This document shows, in pieces, positions 40,701-50,061 of a stretch of 64,000 nucleotides of DNA; within the stretch, counting starts at the first letter, position 1; the number at the start of each line of letters is the position of its first letter. This DNA comes from Citrobacter sp. RHB25-C09 (GTDB lineage: Bacteria; Pseudomonadota; Gammaproteobacteria; Enterobacterales; Enterobacteriaceae). The translations under genes and the position numbers were made by a program. A model generated the notes under the pieces. That model was not told where the DNA came from, did not search any database, and saw nothing but the letters and a program-made list of their open reading frames with translations. The DNA is taken from contig NZ_CP057483.1 in NCBI RefSeq assembly GCF_013836145.1, positions 3,534,001-3,598,000 of the forward strand. The letters run 5' to 3'.

Positions 40701-41103
40701 ACAGATCCGCCGCGCGGGATGACAACTGGAACAGTTTACGTTTGTCGGTATCGTCCGTCAGATAGTGGCGTAACAAGGCAAAGTCGTCGTTCGCCAGCAT
40801 CTGAGGCAGCAGCGTCATCAACTTCCAGCTCATACTCTGCTTGTTGAATGCGCTCTCTTTCGGGATTTCCGGTAACACGCGAACGAACATATCCCAGATG
40901 AAGCTTGCGGGTAACGGAAACGCGATATTGGCCGCAATGCCAAATTTCTGTGAGAGAGTCATCTGAAGCCACTGTGCCATACCGGTGCTTTGCACCAGGA
41001 TCATTTCGGGTTCAAACGGATCGTCCAGCCGCTCGCGTTCGACGATAAACTCCATCAACGCTTCCAGAACGTCCAGTCGATTTGAATGGTAAACCCGTAG
41101 CAT
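37732..41103 (-). CDS. recC: exonuclease V gamma subunit RecC
   Basis: Scaffold and Chi-recognition subunit of RecBCD; it splits the duplex and scans the 3' strand. The protein is 1123 aa from the ATG at 41103 (MLRVYHSNRLDVLEALMEF), matching the E. coli length. It has inactive helicase-like domains and a nuclease-like C-terminal domain. Collinear with E. coli RecC throughout. A 115-bp gap separates it from ptrA. Confidence 0.97.
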   Translation of the reverse strand: MLRVYHSNRLDVLEALMEFIVERERLDDPFEPEMILVQSTGMAQWLQMTLSQKFGIAANIAFPLPASFIWDMFVRVLPEIPKESAFNKQSMSWKLMTLLPQMLANDDFALLRHYLTDDTDKRKLFQLSSRAADLFDQYLVYRPEWLTQWESGKTVEGLGDAQRWQAPLWKALVEYTAELGQPRWHRANLYQRFIQTLEKASECPPGLPTRVFICGISALPPVYLQALQALGKHIDIHLLFTNPCRYYWGDIKDPAYLAKLLSRQRRHSFEERHLPLFRDNGNAGSLFNSEGEQDVGNPMLASWGKLGRDYIYLLSELENSQELDAFVDVTPDNLLHNIQADILELENRAVAGVSLEEYARSDSKRRLDPQDNSVTFHVCHSPQREVEVLHDRLLAMLEADPELTPRDIIVMVADIDSYSPFIQAVFGSAPADRYLPFAISDRRARQSHPVLQAFISLLSLPDSRFVSEDVLALLDVPVLAARFNISEEGLRYLRLWVNESGIRWGIDDDNVRELELPATGQHTWQFGLTRMLLGYAMESAQGEWQSVLPYDESSGLIAELVGHLASLLMQLNIWRRGLAQERPLEEWLPVCRDMLNDFFAPDAETEAAMTLIEQQWQAIIGEGVGARYGDAVPLSLLRDELAQRLDQERISQRFLAGPVNICTLMPMRSIPFKVVCLLGMNDGVYPRQLAPLGFDLMSQKPMRGDRSRRDDDRYLFLEALISAQQTLYISYIGRSIQDNSERFPSVLVQELLDYIGQSHVLPGDEALTCDESEARVKAHIACQHTRMPFDADNYLPGEQQSYASEWLPAASRSGEAHGDFVQPLTFDMPETLSLETLQRFWAHPVRAFFQLRLQVNFRSEESDIPDTEPFTLEGLTRYQLNQQLLNTLVEQEDAERLFRRFRAAGNLPYGAFGEILWETQHQEMRTLADKIIACRQPCQSMEVDLNCNGVQLTGWLPQVQDDGLLRWRPSLISISQGVQLWLEHLVYCASGGNGESRLFLRKDGEWRFPPLAPEMAVAYLAQLIDGYREGMSSPLLVLPESGGAWIKACYDAANDVMLDDEDSKQKARTKFLQAYEGNMMVRGEGDDIWYQRLWRQLDADTLETIVSQSQRFLLPIFKFNQTR

Positions 41104-41118
41104 AAAGGCTCCTGACAA

Positions 41119-41439
41119 CTAACGGTTCGGACAGTACAGGCGAATCATTTCGCCCTGTCTGCCCAGAGGTGAAGATAGCTTTGTCCTGATGCTGACACAT
41201 CCCGCCTGCGTTGTCTGCACTCGGTTTACCTGCCAGTTCACAGGTGGCGAAAACGGCTGCAGTTGCGTTTGCTGCCAGGCCTCTCGCCAGAGCTGTAAAT
41301 ACTGGCTTCTCACATAAAAACTGTTCATCAGCGCGCGCTGATATCCTGAAAGCGCCGTAACCACCATCACCAGAAGCACCATCGCCAGCATCACCTCCGG
41401 CAGGCTAAATCCACGCTGCTGATTCAGGGAAGCTGACAT
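41119..41439 (-). CDS. ppdC: prepilin peptidase-dependent protein C
   Basis: Type IV pilin-like minor protein (GspI/PilV-like), 106 aa. It begins [10 protein letters not shown] with the prepilin cleavage site G|FSLPE, where Glu5 is conserved, followed by the hydrophobic N-terminal helix [19 protein letters not shown]. Its body has a conserved cysteine pair typical of PpdC. The ATG at 41439 matches E. coli; it overlaps ygdB by 16 bp. Last gene of the ppdA-ppdB-ygdB-ppdC operon, which encodes minor pseudopilins of unsettled function. Confidence 0.9.
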   Translation of the reverse strand: MSASLNQQRGFSLPEVMLAMVLLVMVVTALSGYQRALMNSFYVRSQYLQLWREAWQQTQLQPFSPPVNWQVNRVQTTQAGCVSIRTKLSSPLGRQGEMIRLYCPNR

Positions 41440-41831
41440 AACATCACCTCCTGCAATGGGCAAAAATCGCTCCAGCCATGGGGGTCAAAAACGACACGGC
41501 CGTTAATACGTTCCCCTAATCGCCAGACTGAGGCACCATCATGTGATGAAATGAGCAAGAGGTGGTTGTCGCTAAACCTGCGCAGACAAACAGGCACATT
41601 TTCGGTGCTATATTGCCGACATTGCACATCCGATACCCCCTCCCACCGTTGCACCCTTCCCCATTCTGCAGCTGAATGCACCACGGCCTGACGACGTAGG
41701 GCCTGGCTTTCCAGCGACACGCGGGACGCTAAACTGACATCCTGCTGGCTCAGCCCCTCCAATAACAGGCTACCAAGCACCAACATCAGTAGCACCAACG
41801 CCAACGACGATACGCCTTGTTCACGGTTCAC
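41424..41831 (-). CDS. ygdB: DUF2509 minor pilin-like protein YgdB
   Basis: Protein of 135 aa, as in E. coli. It starts [20 protein letters not shown], a short basic leader and hydrophobic helix resembling PilX-type minor pilins. No canonical G|FxxxE site is seen. It overlaps ppdB by 4 bp and ppdC by 16 bp, so all are coupled. Function unknown. Confidence 0.9.
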   Translation of the reverse strand: MNREQGVSSLALVLLMLVLGSLLLEGLSQQDVSLASRVSLESQALRRQAVVHSAAEWGRVQRWEGVSDVQCRQYSTENVPVCLRRFSDNHLLLISSHDGASVWRLGERINGRVVFDPHGWSDFCPLQEVMLCQLP

Positions 41832-42391
41832 AGATTAAACCCCGTTACGCTGTACTGGGCATCAATGACTATTTTCGGTGCTCCCCGGCTAATGCCACGC
41901 AGGCGTAACGTCAATGCCGGTGCGAACCCTGTGCTATCGTGGCGTTCCACGTCAAAGGCGGCGATCTGCACGGTCTCCGGGTCGGTCATTTTATCCCAGC
42001 CTTTACCGCCACAGGATGTCGCGCCGCGTAGTGTTTCCAGCACGTTGTCACGCAGACGATACCCGGTCTGCTCAGCCACCTTGACGGGAAAACGCTCCCA
42101 GACACCATTACTGTTTGCATCCCATTGCACAATGACGCATTGCCCCTGTTCGGCAATGATCAGGGGTTCACCGACGCACTTACCGTAACAATAACCGGCG
42201 CGCTGAAGCTGCTTTGCAACGGTGAATACCCGTTGCCAGACCTCATCCTCCAGCGAGAGCCGACGGGTGTATTGCAAAATGTCGCGTTGTAGTGCCGGGA
42301 GAAATCGCGCGCCGCCGAGTAACAAAACGCTGCTTATCGCCATCGCAATCAGTACCTCCAACAGCGAAAATCCCGTTTCTTTTACTGGCAG
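41828..42391 (-). CDS. ppdB: prepilin peptidase-dependent protein B
   Basis: Minor pilin-like protein (GspJ/PilW type) of 187 aa, the E. coli length, when started at CTG 42391 ([21 protein letters not shown]). The prepilin site is G|FSLLE. No ATG, GTG or TTG fits this N-terminus; the CTG lies within the last codons of ppdA (10-bp overlap), so initiation is probably coupled to ppdA termination. The frame stays open upstream to about 42757, but that part is shadow sequence of ppdA. Confidence 0.85.
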   Translation of the reverse strand: MPVKETGFSLLEVLIAMAISSVLLLGGARFLPALQRDILQYTRRLSLEDEVWQRVFTVAKQLQRAGYCYGKCVGEPLIIAEQGQCVIVQWDANSNGVWERFPVKVAEQTGYRLRDNVLETLRGATSCGGKGWDKMTDPETVQIAAFDVERHDSTGFAPALTLRLRGISRGAPKIVIDAQYSVTGFNL

Positions 42392-42852
42392 GCTTCCGTT
42401 TCGTTGCGTTCGCACAGTCGAATTCGCCCCCAGGGCGATACCACCAGCCGCCACTCTCCTGCGGTATTTTTCAGCCGAATGTGCCCGGCCCATGCGGTGT
42501 TGCGCAGGCCGTAGAACGCCAGCGATGGCGTCACCTCCATAAGCTCGACGTCGCTCCATCGCGGGACAAAAATCAGCGCAGAACGAGGCGTACAGCTGCT
42601 TTGTGTAGTAACCGAACTGATAAGACACCATGAAGATCCCTCTCTGACGGTGATAATCGTATGGTCGCGGTTTCGCCAGTTGGCGTCTTCGCGTAGCTGT
42701 AACAGGTAGTCGCGCAGCTGGCAGGCGGTTTGCCATAAGCGCTGCTGTTGCTGCCACTGCTGCCAGCCGTAAAGCCCTGTCGCACTCAGGCAGACCATAA
42801 TGAGCATCGTGACCAGCATTTCGATGAGTGTATAACCCTGCTGTTTTTTCAT
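42382..42852 (-). CDS. ppdA: prepilin peptidase-dependent protein A
   Basis: Minor pilin-like protein (GspH/FimT type) of 156 aa, as in E. coli. Short leader MKKQQG followed by the prepilin peptidase site G|YTLIE and a hydrophobic helix. First gene of the ppd operon. The 184-bp gap between it and thyA holds the thyA terminator and presumably the ppdA promoter. Confidence 0.92.
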   Translation of the reverse strand: MKKQQGYTLIEMLVTMLIMVCLSATGLYGWQQWQQQQRLWQTACQLRDYLLQLREDANWRNRDHTIITVREGSSWCLISSVTTQSSCTPRSALIFVPRWSDVELMEVTPSLAFYGLRNTAWAGHIRLKNTAGEWRLVVSPWGRIRLCERNETEACQ

Positions 42853-42985
42853 TGCGGCAGTATGGCGAAACGGAAAAGAAAAACGAGGCGAGAATGCTGA
42901 TTATGCGGCGCGTTACGAAGAGAATTTATGGCGTTGCGGCGGGTTGCAAATAATCGTGAATCGGGGGCGAGGAAACAGAATCAGC

Positions 42986-43017
42986 ATAAAAAAAACCGAC
43001 GCACGAAGGCGTCGGTT
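42986..43017 (-). terminator. intrinsic terminator after thyA
   Basis: Nine-bp stem AACCGACGC/GCGTCGGTT with a 6-nt loop. On the minus strand it is followed by a run of T (positions 42986-42993). Confidence 0.85.
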
Positions 43018-43036
43018 ATGACAGGATTGCGGTCGT

Positions 43037-43831
43037 TCAGATAGCTACCGGCGCTTTGATTCCCGGATGCGGATCGTATCCTTCGATTTCAAAATCATCG
43101 AAGCGGTAATCAAAAATTGAGTCGGGTTTACGCTTAATCACCAGTTTCGGCAATGCGCGCGGCTCGCGGCTTAACTGGAGGTGAGTTTGCTCCATATGGT
43201 TGCTGTACAGGTGAGTATCACCACCGGTCCAGACGAAGTCACCCACTTCCAGGTCACACTGCTGCGCCATCATATGCACCAGTAATGCGTAGCTGGCGAT
43301 GTTAAACGGCAGGCCGAGGAACACGTCGCAGGAACGCTGATAAAGCTGGCAGGAGAGCTTACCGTCCGCCACATAGAACTGGAAGAAAGCATGGCACGGC
43401 GCCAACGCCATCTTATCCAGCTCACCTACGTTCCATGCAGAGACGATGATGCGACGTGAGTCAGGATCGTTCTTCAACTGATTCATGACCGTGGTGATCT
43501 GGTCAATGTGGCGACCGTCCGGCGTCGGCCAGGCGCGCCATTGTTTGCCATAGACCGGGCCAAGGTTGCCGTTTTCATCTGCCCATTCGTCCCATATGGT
43601 GACGTTGTTTTCGTGCAGGTAGGCCACGTTAGTGTCGCCTTGCAGAAACCACAGCAGCTCATGGATGATGGAACGCAGGTGGCAACGCTTTGTCGTCACC
43701 AGCGGGAATCCTTCCTGCAGGTTAAAACGCATCTGATGACCAAAAATGGAAAGCGTTCCGGTTCCGGTACGGTCGTTTTTCTGCGTGCCTTCATCCAGCA
43801 CTTTTTGCATCAGTTCTAAATACTGTTTCAT
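43037..43831 (-). CDS. thyA: thymidylate synthase
   Basis: Makes dTMP from dUMP with methylene-tetrahydrofolate. The protein is 264 aa, as in E. coli. The nucleophile Cys146 is in [12 protein letters not shown], the phosphate-binding Arg in [14 protein letters not shown], and the C-terminal AI residue that closes the active site is present. It lies 6 bp after lgt and is co-transcribed with it. Confidence 0.98.
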   Translation of the reverse strand: MKQYLELMQKVLDEGTQKNDRTGTGTLSIFGHQMRFNLQEGFPLVTTKRCHLRSIIHELLWFLQGDTNVAYLHENNVTIWDEWADENGNLGPVYGKQWRAWPTPDGRHIDQITTVMNQLKNDPDSRRIIVSAWNVGELDKMALAPCHAFFQFYVADGKLSCQLYQRSCDVFLGLPFNIASYALLVHMMAQQCDLEVGDFVWTGGDTHLYSNHMEQTHLQLSREPRALPKLVIKRKPDSIFDYRFDDFEIEGYDPHPGIKAPVAI

Positions 43832-43837
43832 GGTTCC

Positions 43838-44713
43838 TCAGGAAACGTGTTGCTGCGGGCTACGGCGATAAGCCCAAATCATCATGATCACACCAGCGAC
43901 AATCATCGGAATAGAGAGGATCTGCCCCATGCTGATGTACTGGACCCACTCGCCGGTGAACTGCTGGTCCGGCTGGCGGAAGAATTCAACAATAATACGA
44001 AATGCGCCGTAGCCAATCAAAAACAATCCCGAGACGGACCCCATCGGACGCGGCTTGCGAATGAACAGGTTAAGAATGATAAACAGAACAACCCCTTCGA
44101 GCGCCATCTCGTAAAGCTGAGAAGCGTGACGAGGCAGAGAACCGTAAGTATCAAAAATGGACTGCCACTGCGGGTTCGTTTGCAGCAGCAGAATGTCTTC
44201 GGTGCGCGACCCCGGGAACAGCATGGTGTACGGGAAAGAAGGGTCAACACGTCCCCACAGTTCGCCGTTGATGAAATTGCCCAGACGTCCGGCGCCAAGG
44301 CCAAAAGGAATCAGCGGAGCAATAAAGTCGGACACCTGGAAGAAACTACGCTTGGTGCGTTTGGCGAAGATAATCATCACCAGAATCACGCCAATCAGGC
44401 CGCCGTGGAAGGACATACCGCCGTCCCAGACGCGGAACAGGTAAAGTGGGTTATCGAGGAACAGAGGGAAATTATAGAACAGGACGTAGCCAATACGGCC
44501 ACCGAGGAACACCCCGAGGAAACCTGCATAAAGTAAGTTTTCAACTTCATTTTTGGTCCAGCCGCTGCCCGGGCGATTAGCGCGGCGCGTCGCCAGCCAC
44601 ATCGCGAAAATAAAGCCTACCAGATACATTAAGCCGTACCAGTGAAGCGCGACGGGTCCAACTGAAAAAATGACCGGATCGAAGTCCGGAAAATGCAGAT
44701 AGCTACTGGTCAT
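43838..44713 (-). CDS. lgt: prolipoprotein diacylglyceryl transferase
   Basis: Inner-membrane enzyme that adds diacylglycerol to the lipobox cysteine, the first step of lipoprotein maturation. The protein is 291 aa, as in E. coli, with seven membrane helices. The Lgt signature [18 protein letters not shown] contains the essential Arg143. Its substrates in this window include YgdI, YgdR, MltA and the island lipoprotein. Confidence 0.97.
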   Translation of the reverse strand: MTSSYLHFPDFDPVIFSVGPVALHWYGLMYLVGFIFAMWLATRRANRPGSGWTKNEVENLLYAGFLGVFLGGRIGYVLFYNFPLFLDNPLYLFRVWDGGMSFHGGLIGVILVMIIFAKRTKRSFFQVSDFIAPLIPFGLGAGRLGNFINGELWGRVDPSFPYTMLFPGSRTEDILLLQTNPQWQSIFDTYGSLPRHASQLYEMALEGVVLFIILNLFIRKPRPMGSVSGLFLIGYGAFRIIVEFFRQPDQQFTGEWVQYISMGQILSIPMIVAGVIMMIWAYRRSPQQHVS

Positions 44714-44869
44714 CTGTCACCACAAATTCTTGTTATTTCGCTGAATAGCCTCAGCGAGCGATATCCACGCCCATACGTTCCAGGCGCGCCAAAGGAGCGA
44801 ATGATAGCATAAGGGGCGCATGGCGGTTGAATCCGGTTGTAAAAGAAGTGTATAGGCCTGAGCCATTTT

Positions 44870-44946
44870 GCCGGATAGCGGCGTAAACGCCGTATCCGGC
44901 CTACAACTGCGCACCCCGTAGGTCGGGCAAGCGAAGCGCCCCCGAC
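44870..44946. repeat. two REP-like units between ptsP and lgt
   Basis: GCCGGATAGCGGCGTAAACGCC...ATCCGGC (44870-44900) is followed by a divergent unit with GTAGGTCGGGC and GCCCCCGAC arms (44918-44946). They fill the 243-bp gap, which shows no gene. Confidence 0.75.
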
Positions 44947-44956
44947 AATTTGCCAA

Positions 44957-47203
44957 TTATAACCCGCCGCGAATTAGCCCGCCCATACCGCGTCGCTCCA
45001 TAAACGCCGCCACCTGGTGGCGCACCTCTGTGGCCAGTTGCGCCTCAAGACTGCGTTGAGCGAGCGTTTTGGCCTCTTCATAATCAATATGGCGAAGCAG
45101 GTATTTCACACGCGCAACCGAACGGCCGTTCATCGAAAGATGACGGAACCCCATCCCAATCAGGAGTGCTACGCACATCGGATCGCCGGCCATTTCACCA
45201 CACAGACGCAGGTCGATGCCGCTTCGTTCCGACTCCTGCACAATCATTGACAGCGCCCGTAACATGCCGGGATGCAAGCTGTCGTAGATACTGGCGACGC
45301 GGGTGTTGTTACGATCCACCGCCAGGATGTATTGCGTCAGGTCGTTCGTGCCAACCGAAATAAAATCGATGCGATTCGCCAGGTGCGGCAACATAAACAC
45401 CATTGACGGGACTTCCAGCATGACGCCGATGCGCGGTTTTGGGATCGCGTAACCGATCATCTCTTCCACTTCGCGTCCGGCGCGTTCGATCAGCCGTCGT
45501 GCTTCGTCGACCTCATCGATGCTGGTCACCATTGGCAGGAGAATGCTCAGGTTGCCTGTCGCCGCGTTGGCGCGCAGCATTGCACGCACCTGGATCAGAA
45601 AGATCTCCGGCTGATCGAGGGTGATGCGGATCCCGCGCCACCCCAGGCAGGGGTTCTCTTCGCTGATCGGCATGTAAGGCAGTTGCTTGTCAGCACCGAC
45701 GTCCAGGGTACGTAAGGTCACAGGCTTGTCGTTGAACATCTGCAACATGCCCTGATATTGCGCCACCTGCTCCTCTTCAGAAGGAAAACCGCTTTGTAGC
45801 ATGAAGGGAATTTCTGTGCGGTACAGGCCAATGCCGTCAATACGGCTACCTAATTTCTCTTCATGCTCCGGACTCAGACCCGCATTGAGCATGACCTTCA
45901 CCCGCTCGCCGCTTTTCAACTGCGCAGGCAAGTTAACGTCATCTTCCGCCAGACGACTCAGCTCATTCTCTTCGCTGATAAGCCGCTGATATTCCTGGAT
46001 CAGAACCGGCTCAGGGTCAACTAATAGCTCGCCACGGTAACCATCGACCACCAGCGTCCGACGATGCAGCACCGACGGCTGAATGTCGGCACCCATTACG
46101 GTGGGGATCCCCATCGCGCGAACCATGATCGCCGCGTGGGAGTTCGCCGCCCCGTCGCGAACCACTACGCCCGCCAGTCGGTCTTGAGGCAGTTCCGCAA
46201 GCGTAGTTGCGGAGAGTTCATCAGCAACAAGAATGAAACGCTCCGGCCAGGCATTAGGCCCCTGGACAGCATCATCAAGATGAAACAGTAAGCGTTGACC
46301 CAGCGCGCGTAAATCACCTGCACGTTCCTTGAGGTAGCTATCGCTGAGCGCGGCAAACTGTTCGGCAAACTTTTCGATGATGGTCTTCACCGCCCACTCC
46401 GCCACCGAGCCGTTATCAACTTCTGCAAACAACTCGCGGCGTAAACGCGCATCGGAAAGCAAGTGAGAGTAGAGGTCGAAGATAGCCGCCGTCTCTTTTT
46501 GTGCACCAGCGGCAAAACGCTTGCTGTAACGACGAAATTCGTTCGCCGCCTCTTCCAGCGCTCCGGTCAGTCGCTCACGCTCCTGCGCGGTATCCAGCGT
46601 GGAGGCCTGATAAACCTGCTCCATCAGCGGCAGCGTTGCATCCTGCCAGCCTTCCGCAATCGCCACGCCCGGTGCCGCTGGCAGCGCACGGATCCGCGTC
46701 TGACGATACTGCCCAAACAGCGCAGTCAACTGAGATTGCGAGAGAATCGCGGCCATCTGGGTGGCGAGCGTTACGAGGAAAGACTCTTCGCTTTCATCGT
46801 ACTGACGCAGTTCGCGCTGCTGGACCACCAGCACGCCGAGCAACTGACGTCGCTGAATAATCGGCACGCCGAGGAATGCACGGAAGCGCTCTTCTTTTAC
46901 GGAAGGAATGTATTTAAAGCTGGGATGCTTTTGCGCATCCGCGAGGTTGATGGGTTCCGCCAGTCTGCCAACCAGACCGACGATACCTTCATCAAATGCG
47001 AGCGCCACGGTACGACCACGCGGTTTTTTTAGCCCCCGGGTCGCCATGAGGTAATAACAACGTCGGTCATGATCGGCCAGATAGACCGAGCAGACCTCAG
47101 TATCCATCGCAAGACAGATGTCAGTGACCAGAATATTCAGCGCTTCATTAAGACGCGGAGCACTGGCCACCTTTTCGACTATTTCGCGCAGGCGGGTGAG
47201 CAT
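44957..47203 (-). CDS. ptsP: phosphoenolpyruvate-protein phosphotransferase PtsP (EI-Ntr)
   Basis: First enzyme of the nitrogen-related phosphotransferase system; transfers phosphate from PEP to NPr. The protein is 748 aa, as in E. coli. An N-terminal GAF domain (residues about 1-130) senses glutamine/2-oxoglutarate. Then comes an EI N-terminal region with the phosphohistidine (His356) in GAANSHAAIMVRAMG, and a PEP-binding TIM barrel (GIGLYRTEIPFM, VGTNDLTQYILAVDRN, LCGEMAGDP). 12 bp after rppH. Confidence 0.97.
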   Translation of the reverse strand: MLTRLREIVEKVASAPRLNEALNILVTDICLAMDTEVCSVYLADHDRRCYYLMATRGLKKPRGRTVALAFDEGIVGLVGRLAEPINLADAQKHPSFKYIPSVKEERFRAFLGVPIIQRRQLLGVLVVQQRELRQYDESEESFLVTLATQMAAILSQSQLTALFGQYRQTRIRALPAAPGVAIAEGWQDATLPLMEQVYQASTLDTAQERERLTGALEEAANEFRRYSKRFAAGAQKETAAIFDLYSHLLSDARLRRELFAEVDNGSVAEWAVKTIIEKFAEQFAALSDSYLKERAGDLRALGQRLLFHLDDAVQGPNAWPERFILVADELSATTLAELPQDRLAGVVVRDGAANSHAAIMVRAMGIPTVMGADIQPSVLHRRTLVVDGYRGELLVDPEPVLIQEYQRLISEENELSRLAEDDVNLPAQLKSGERVKVMLNAGLSPEHEEKLGSRIDGIGLYRTEIPFMLQSGFPSEEEQVAQYQGMLQMFNDKPVTLRTLDVGADKQLPYMPISEENPCLGWRGIRITLDQPEIFLIQVRAMLRANAATGNLSILLPMVTSIDEVDEARRLIERAGREVEEMIGYAIPKPRIGVMLEVPSMVFMLPHLANRIDFISVGTNDLTQYILAVDRNNTRVASIYDSLHPGMLRALSMIVQESERSGIDLRLCGEMAGDPMCVALLIGMGFRHLSMNGRSVARVKYLLRHIDYEEAKTLAQRSLEAQLATEVRHQVAAFMERRGMGGLIRGGL

Positions 47204-47215
47204 AATTTGCGTGAC

Positions 47216-47746
47216 TTAACCTCTTTTACGTCGATAGGCAGGTGCGTTTTGCGGCTTCGGTGTCGTTTCCGAAAGCGCCATCACAACACCTGCAAATTCT
47301 TTCATCACCCTACGGTAGACATCGCGTTTAAACGATACCACTTGTCGAACCGGGTACCAGTAACTCACCCAGCGCCAACCATCAAATTCAGGAGTGCTGC
47401 TGGTTTGCATATTGATTTCTGCGTCGCCGCTCATCAGTTGCAAAAGAAACCATTTTTGTTTCTGGCCGATACAAACCGGCTTCGTGTCCCAACGCACCAA
47501 ACGTTTTGGTAACTTGTAACGCAACCAGTTGCGTGTAGAGGCAAGGATCCGCACATCTTTACGGCTTAACCCTACTTCTTCAAACAGTTCCCGGTACATC
47601 GCCTGTTCTGCTGACTCTCCTGGGTTTATCCCACCTTGGGGAAATTGCCAGGAGTGCTGACCAAATCGCCGGGCCCACATGACCTGCCCCTGGCGATTAC
47701 AAATTACGATACCTACATTTGGGCGGTAGCCATCGTCATCAATCAC
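47216..47746 (-). CDS. rppH: RNA pyrophosphohydrolase
   Basis: Nudix hydrolase that removes pyrophosphate from mRNA 5' ends and so starts RNase E-dependent decay. The protein is 176 aa, as in E. coli. The Nudix box starts GGINPGES at about residue 38 and ends RELFEEVG. Starts at GTG 47746, as in E. coli. Leads the rppH-ptsP run. Confidence 0.97.
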   Translation of the reverse strand: MIDDDGYRPNVGIVICNRQGQVMWARRFGQHSWQFPQGGINPGESAEQAMYRELFEEVGLSRKDVRILASTRNWLRYKLPKRLVRWDTKPVCIGQKQKWFLLQLMSGDAEINMQTSSTPEFDGWRWVSYWYPVRQVVSFKRDVYRRVMKEFAGVVMALSETTPKPQNAPAYRRKRG

Positions 47747-47916
47747 CGGACTACCTCAACATAAACCTGATATATGAATGATTGTTTCACACTCCTGACA
47801 GACGGTAAACCACTCTGTTAGCGACGCGTACCTCTAATAACAATTGAATAACTCACAGTTAATGACAAAGTTATAAACAGCAACTCACCCATTTGGGCGA
47901 TTTTATTCACCTTTTC

Positions 47917-48241
47917 TGTGGATAGAGTTGTGCAGAAGTATGGAATTACTCTGGGAAAACCTTTTCAGGCATAAATAATTACGTTTTTCGGGATGTAAAA
48001 TAATTTCTGTTTTTCATAATCTTAACGAAGAATTTTGCGAGTACGAACGCAAAAAAGTGATAGCCATCACATAGAGGATCAACGGGCTGATGAAAGATCG
48101 AACAGCGCCGGTTTTATCCACAGATTGTGCCAATAAGTTAGGCACTTTTTGTGCGAATATTCGATATTCCTCGCACGTCAAGGCTGTAAATGGAAACAGT
48201 AGTCGTGGTTTTTCACAGTTATCCCATCTTTCTGTGGATAA
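47917..48241. promoter_or_regulatory. DnaA-box matches in the rppH-mutH gap
   Basis: Two perfect DnaA 9-mers: TTATCCACA at 48114-48122 (plus) and the reverse TGTGGATAA at 48233-48241. A one-mismatch copy, TGTGGATAG, lies at 47917-47925. The whole gap (47747-48430) is AT-rich and should also hold the rppH and mutH promoters. DnaA binding is inferred from the sequence only. Confidence 0.5.
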
Positions 48242-48244
48242 CAT
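48014..48244 (-). CDS. ygdT: possible small protein YgdT
   Basis: A 76-codon frame starting MLSTERWDNCEKPRLLFPF. Its first 25 or so residues resemble what I recall of the 48-aa E. coli YgdT annotated at this place; after that it diverges and is longer here. No clear ribosome-binding site. The first codons include the DnaA-box sequence at 48233-48241, so conservation may reflect the DNA site rather than a protein. Function unknown; treat as doubtful. Confidence 0.35.
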   Translation of the reverse strand: MLSTERWDNCEKPRLLFPFTALTCEEYRIFAQKVPNLLAQSVDKTGAVRSFISPLILYVMAITFLRSYSQNSSLRL

Positions 48245-48430
48245 GGTGTAAGATCCTGTTCATTTTCAGTGACCAGAAATGGAAAACCCGTTGTGGCGTT
48301 GCGCAATTCGAAGCTTCAAAAATTAAAAATCAATAAAAATCATGGCATTGAATAAGCCATGTGGAAAACGCTAAACTTCTTTTATGCGGTATAAGATCGC
48401 TGTTCATTTTTTCTACTAAGGTATGACGCA

Positions 48431-49126
48431 ATGTCCGGACTGCATCCGTTACGCTTTCCCCCTGAATCTGAAGCCCTTTTGCTCCACCAGGCGCAGCAGC
48501 TTTCCGGCTACACATTAGGCGAACTGGCAACGCTTGCGGGTATCGCCACGCCAAAAGATTTAAAGCGGGATAAGGGCTGGATTGGCGTTTTACTTGAAAT
48601 CTGGCTTGGCGCCAGCGCCGGAAGTAAGCCGGAACAGGACTTCGCGGCATTAGGCGTTGAGTTAAAAACTATTCCTGTGGATAGTCTGGGACGCCCGCAG
48701 GAGACAACCTTTGTTTGCGTCGCGCCGTTAACGGGCAACAGCGGGGTCACGTGGGAAACCAGCCATGTGCGACATAAGCTTAAGCGGGTGCTGTGGATCC
48801 CCGTGGAAGGCGATCGCAGTATTCCCCTCGCACAGCGGCGAGTTGGGACGCCCGTACTCTGGAGCCCAAACGAGGAAGAAGATCGCCAATTGCGTCTCGA
48901 CTGGGAAGAGCTCATGGATATGATCGTCTTAGGCCAGGTTGAGCGGATTACCGCACGGCATGGCGAATTTTTACAACTGCGACCGAAGGCGGCCAATGCC
49001 AAAGCGCTGACAGAAGCGATTGGCGCACAGGGCGAGTCAATCCTGACGCTGCCGCGTGGTTTTTATCTGAAAAAGAACTTCACCCGTGCGCTTCTGGAAC
49101 GCCATTTCTTGTTACAGCCCTCATAG
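48431..49126 (+). CDS. mutH: DNA mismatch repair endonuclease MutH
   Basis: Nicks the unmethylated strand at hemimethylated GATC sites when activated by MutS/MutL. The protein is 231 aa (E. coli 229). The catalytic triad Asp70, Glu77 and Lys79 is present in [14 protein letters not shown], checked by counting. The type II-endonuclease-like fold is complete. Monocistronic, with a long upstream gap. Confidence 0.97.
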   Translation: MSGLHPLRFPPESEALLLHQAQQLSGYTLGELATLAGIATPKDLKRDKGWIGVLLEIWLGASAGSKPEQDFAALGVELKTIPVDSLGRPQETTFVCVAPLTGNSGVTWETSHVRHKLKRVLWIPVEGDRSIPLAQRRVGTPVLWSPNEEEDRQLRLDWEELMDMIVLGQVERITARHGEFLQLRPKAANAKALTEAIGAQGESILTLPRGFYLKKNFTRALLERHFLLQPS

Positions 49127-49151
49127 CGCCTGATGGGGTGCCGGTAAGACT

Positions 49152-49179
49152 TTGACCCACCGCGCGGGAAGCATATAAT
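49152..49179 (+). promoter_or_regulatory. ygdQ promoter
   Basis: TTGACC (49152-49157) and TATAAT (49174-49179), spaced 16 bp, 33 bp before the ygdQ ATG. Close to the sigma-70 consensus. Confidence 0.7.
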
Positions 49180-49211
49180 TACCGCTTCATTTTTTTGCAG
49201 GACTTTGTTCA

Positions 49212-49925
49212 ATGTTATTTGCATGGGTAACCGATCCTAACGCCTGGCTTGCGCTCGGAACGCTGACGCTCCTGGAGATCGTTCTTGGGATCGATAATAT
49301 TATTTTTCTCTCTTTGGTCGTGGCAAAACTGCCGACAGCACAGCGCGCGCATGCCCGTCGCCTGGGGCTGGCCGGTGCAATGATCATGCGTCTGGCGCTG
49401 CTGGCGTCAATCGCCTGGGTGATCCGTCTGACCAATCCGCTGTTTGAGATCTTTGGCGAGGCGATATCGGCGCGCGATCTGATCTTGCTCCTCGGTGGAC
49501 TGTTCCTGATCTGGAAAGCCAGTAAGGAAATTCACGAATCCATAGAAGGTGAAGAGGAAGGATTAAAAACGCGTGTTTCCTCCTTCCTCGGGGCAATTGT
49601 GCAAATTATGCTGCTGGACATCATCTTCAGTCTCGACTCGGTGATCACCGCTGTCGGTCTGTCGGATCATCTGTTCATTATGATGGCCGCGGTGGTGATT
49701 GCCGTCGGCGTGATGATGTTTGCGGCGCGGCCAATCGGTGAATTCGTAGACCGACATCCTTCCGTTAAAATGTTGGCGCTTTCCTTCCTGATTCTGGTGG
49801 GTTTTACCCTGATACTGGAAAGTTTCGACGTTCATGTACCGAAAGGTTATATCTATTTCGCGATGTTCTTCTCCATCGCCGTAGAAAGCCTGAACCTGCT
49901 GCGCAATAAAAAGAACCCGTTGTAA
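49212..49925 (+). CDS. ygdQ: TerC-family inner-membrane protein YgdQ
   Basis: Protein of 237 aa, as in E. coli, with about seven membrane helices. The TerC family acidic motifs are seen: EIVLGIDNIIFLSL near residue 17 and LLDIIFSLDSVITAVGL near residue 135. TerC-family proteins are linked to metal ion (manganese) export or loading; the role of YgdQ itself is not established. Confidence 0.93.
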   Translation: MLFAWVTDPNAWLALGTLTLLEIVLGIDNIIFLSLVVAKLPTAQRAHARRLGLAGAMIMRLALLASIAWVIRLTNPLFEIFGEAISARDLILLLGGLFLIWKASKEIHESIEGEEEGLKTRVSSFLGAIVQIMLLDIIFSLDSVITAVGLSDHLFIMMAAVVIAVGVMMFAARPIGEFVDRHPSVKMLALSFLILVGFTLILESFDVHVPKGYIYFAMFFSIAVESLNLLRNKKNPL

Positions 49926-49934
49926 CCTTTGGCT

Positions 49935-49954
49935 CCGCTCCCTGTCGGGAGCGG
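49935..49954 (+). terminator. hairpin after ygdQ
   Basis: Eight-bp GC-rich stem CCGCTCCC/GGGAGCGG with a 4-nt loop, 10 bp after the ygdQ stop. Only a weak T-rich stretch follows, so termination may be inefficient. Confidence 0.45.
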
Positions 49955-50061
49955 GTCTTCCCGCATTGGCTTCACAGATTAAGATTTTCCTGCTTTTCGC
50001 GGGTGTCCCTTCACGCTATTACTAATCTATGCTTAATGGCGGGCCACGTGAGGAGAAATGG

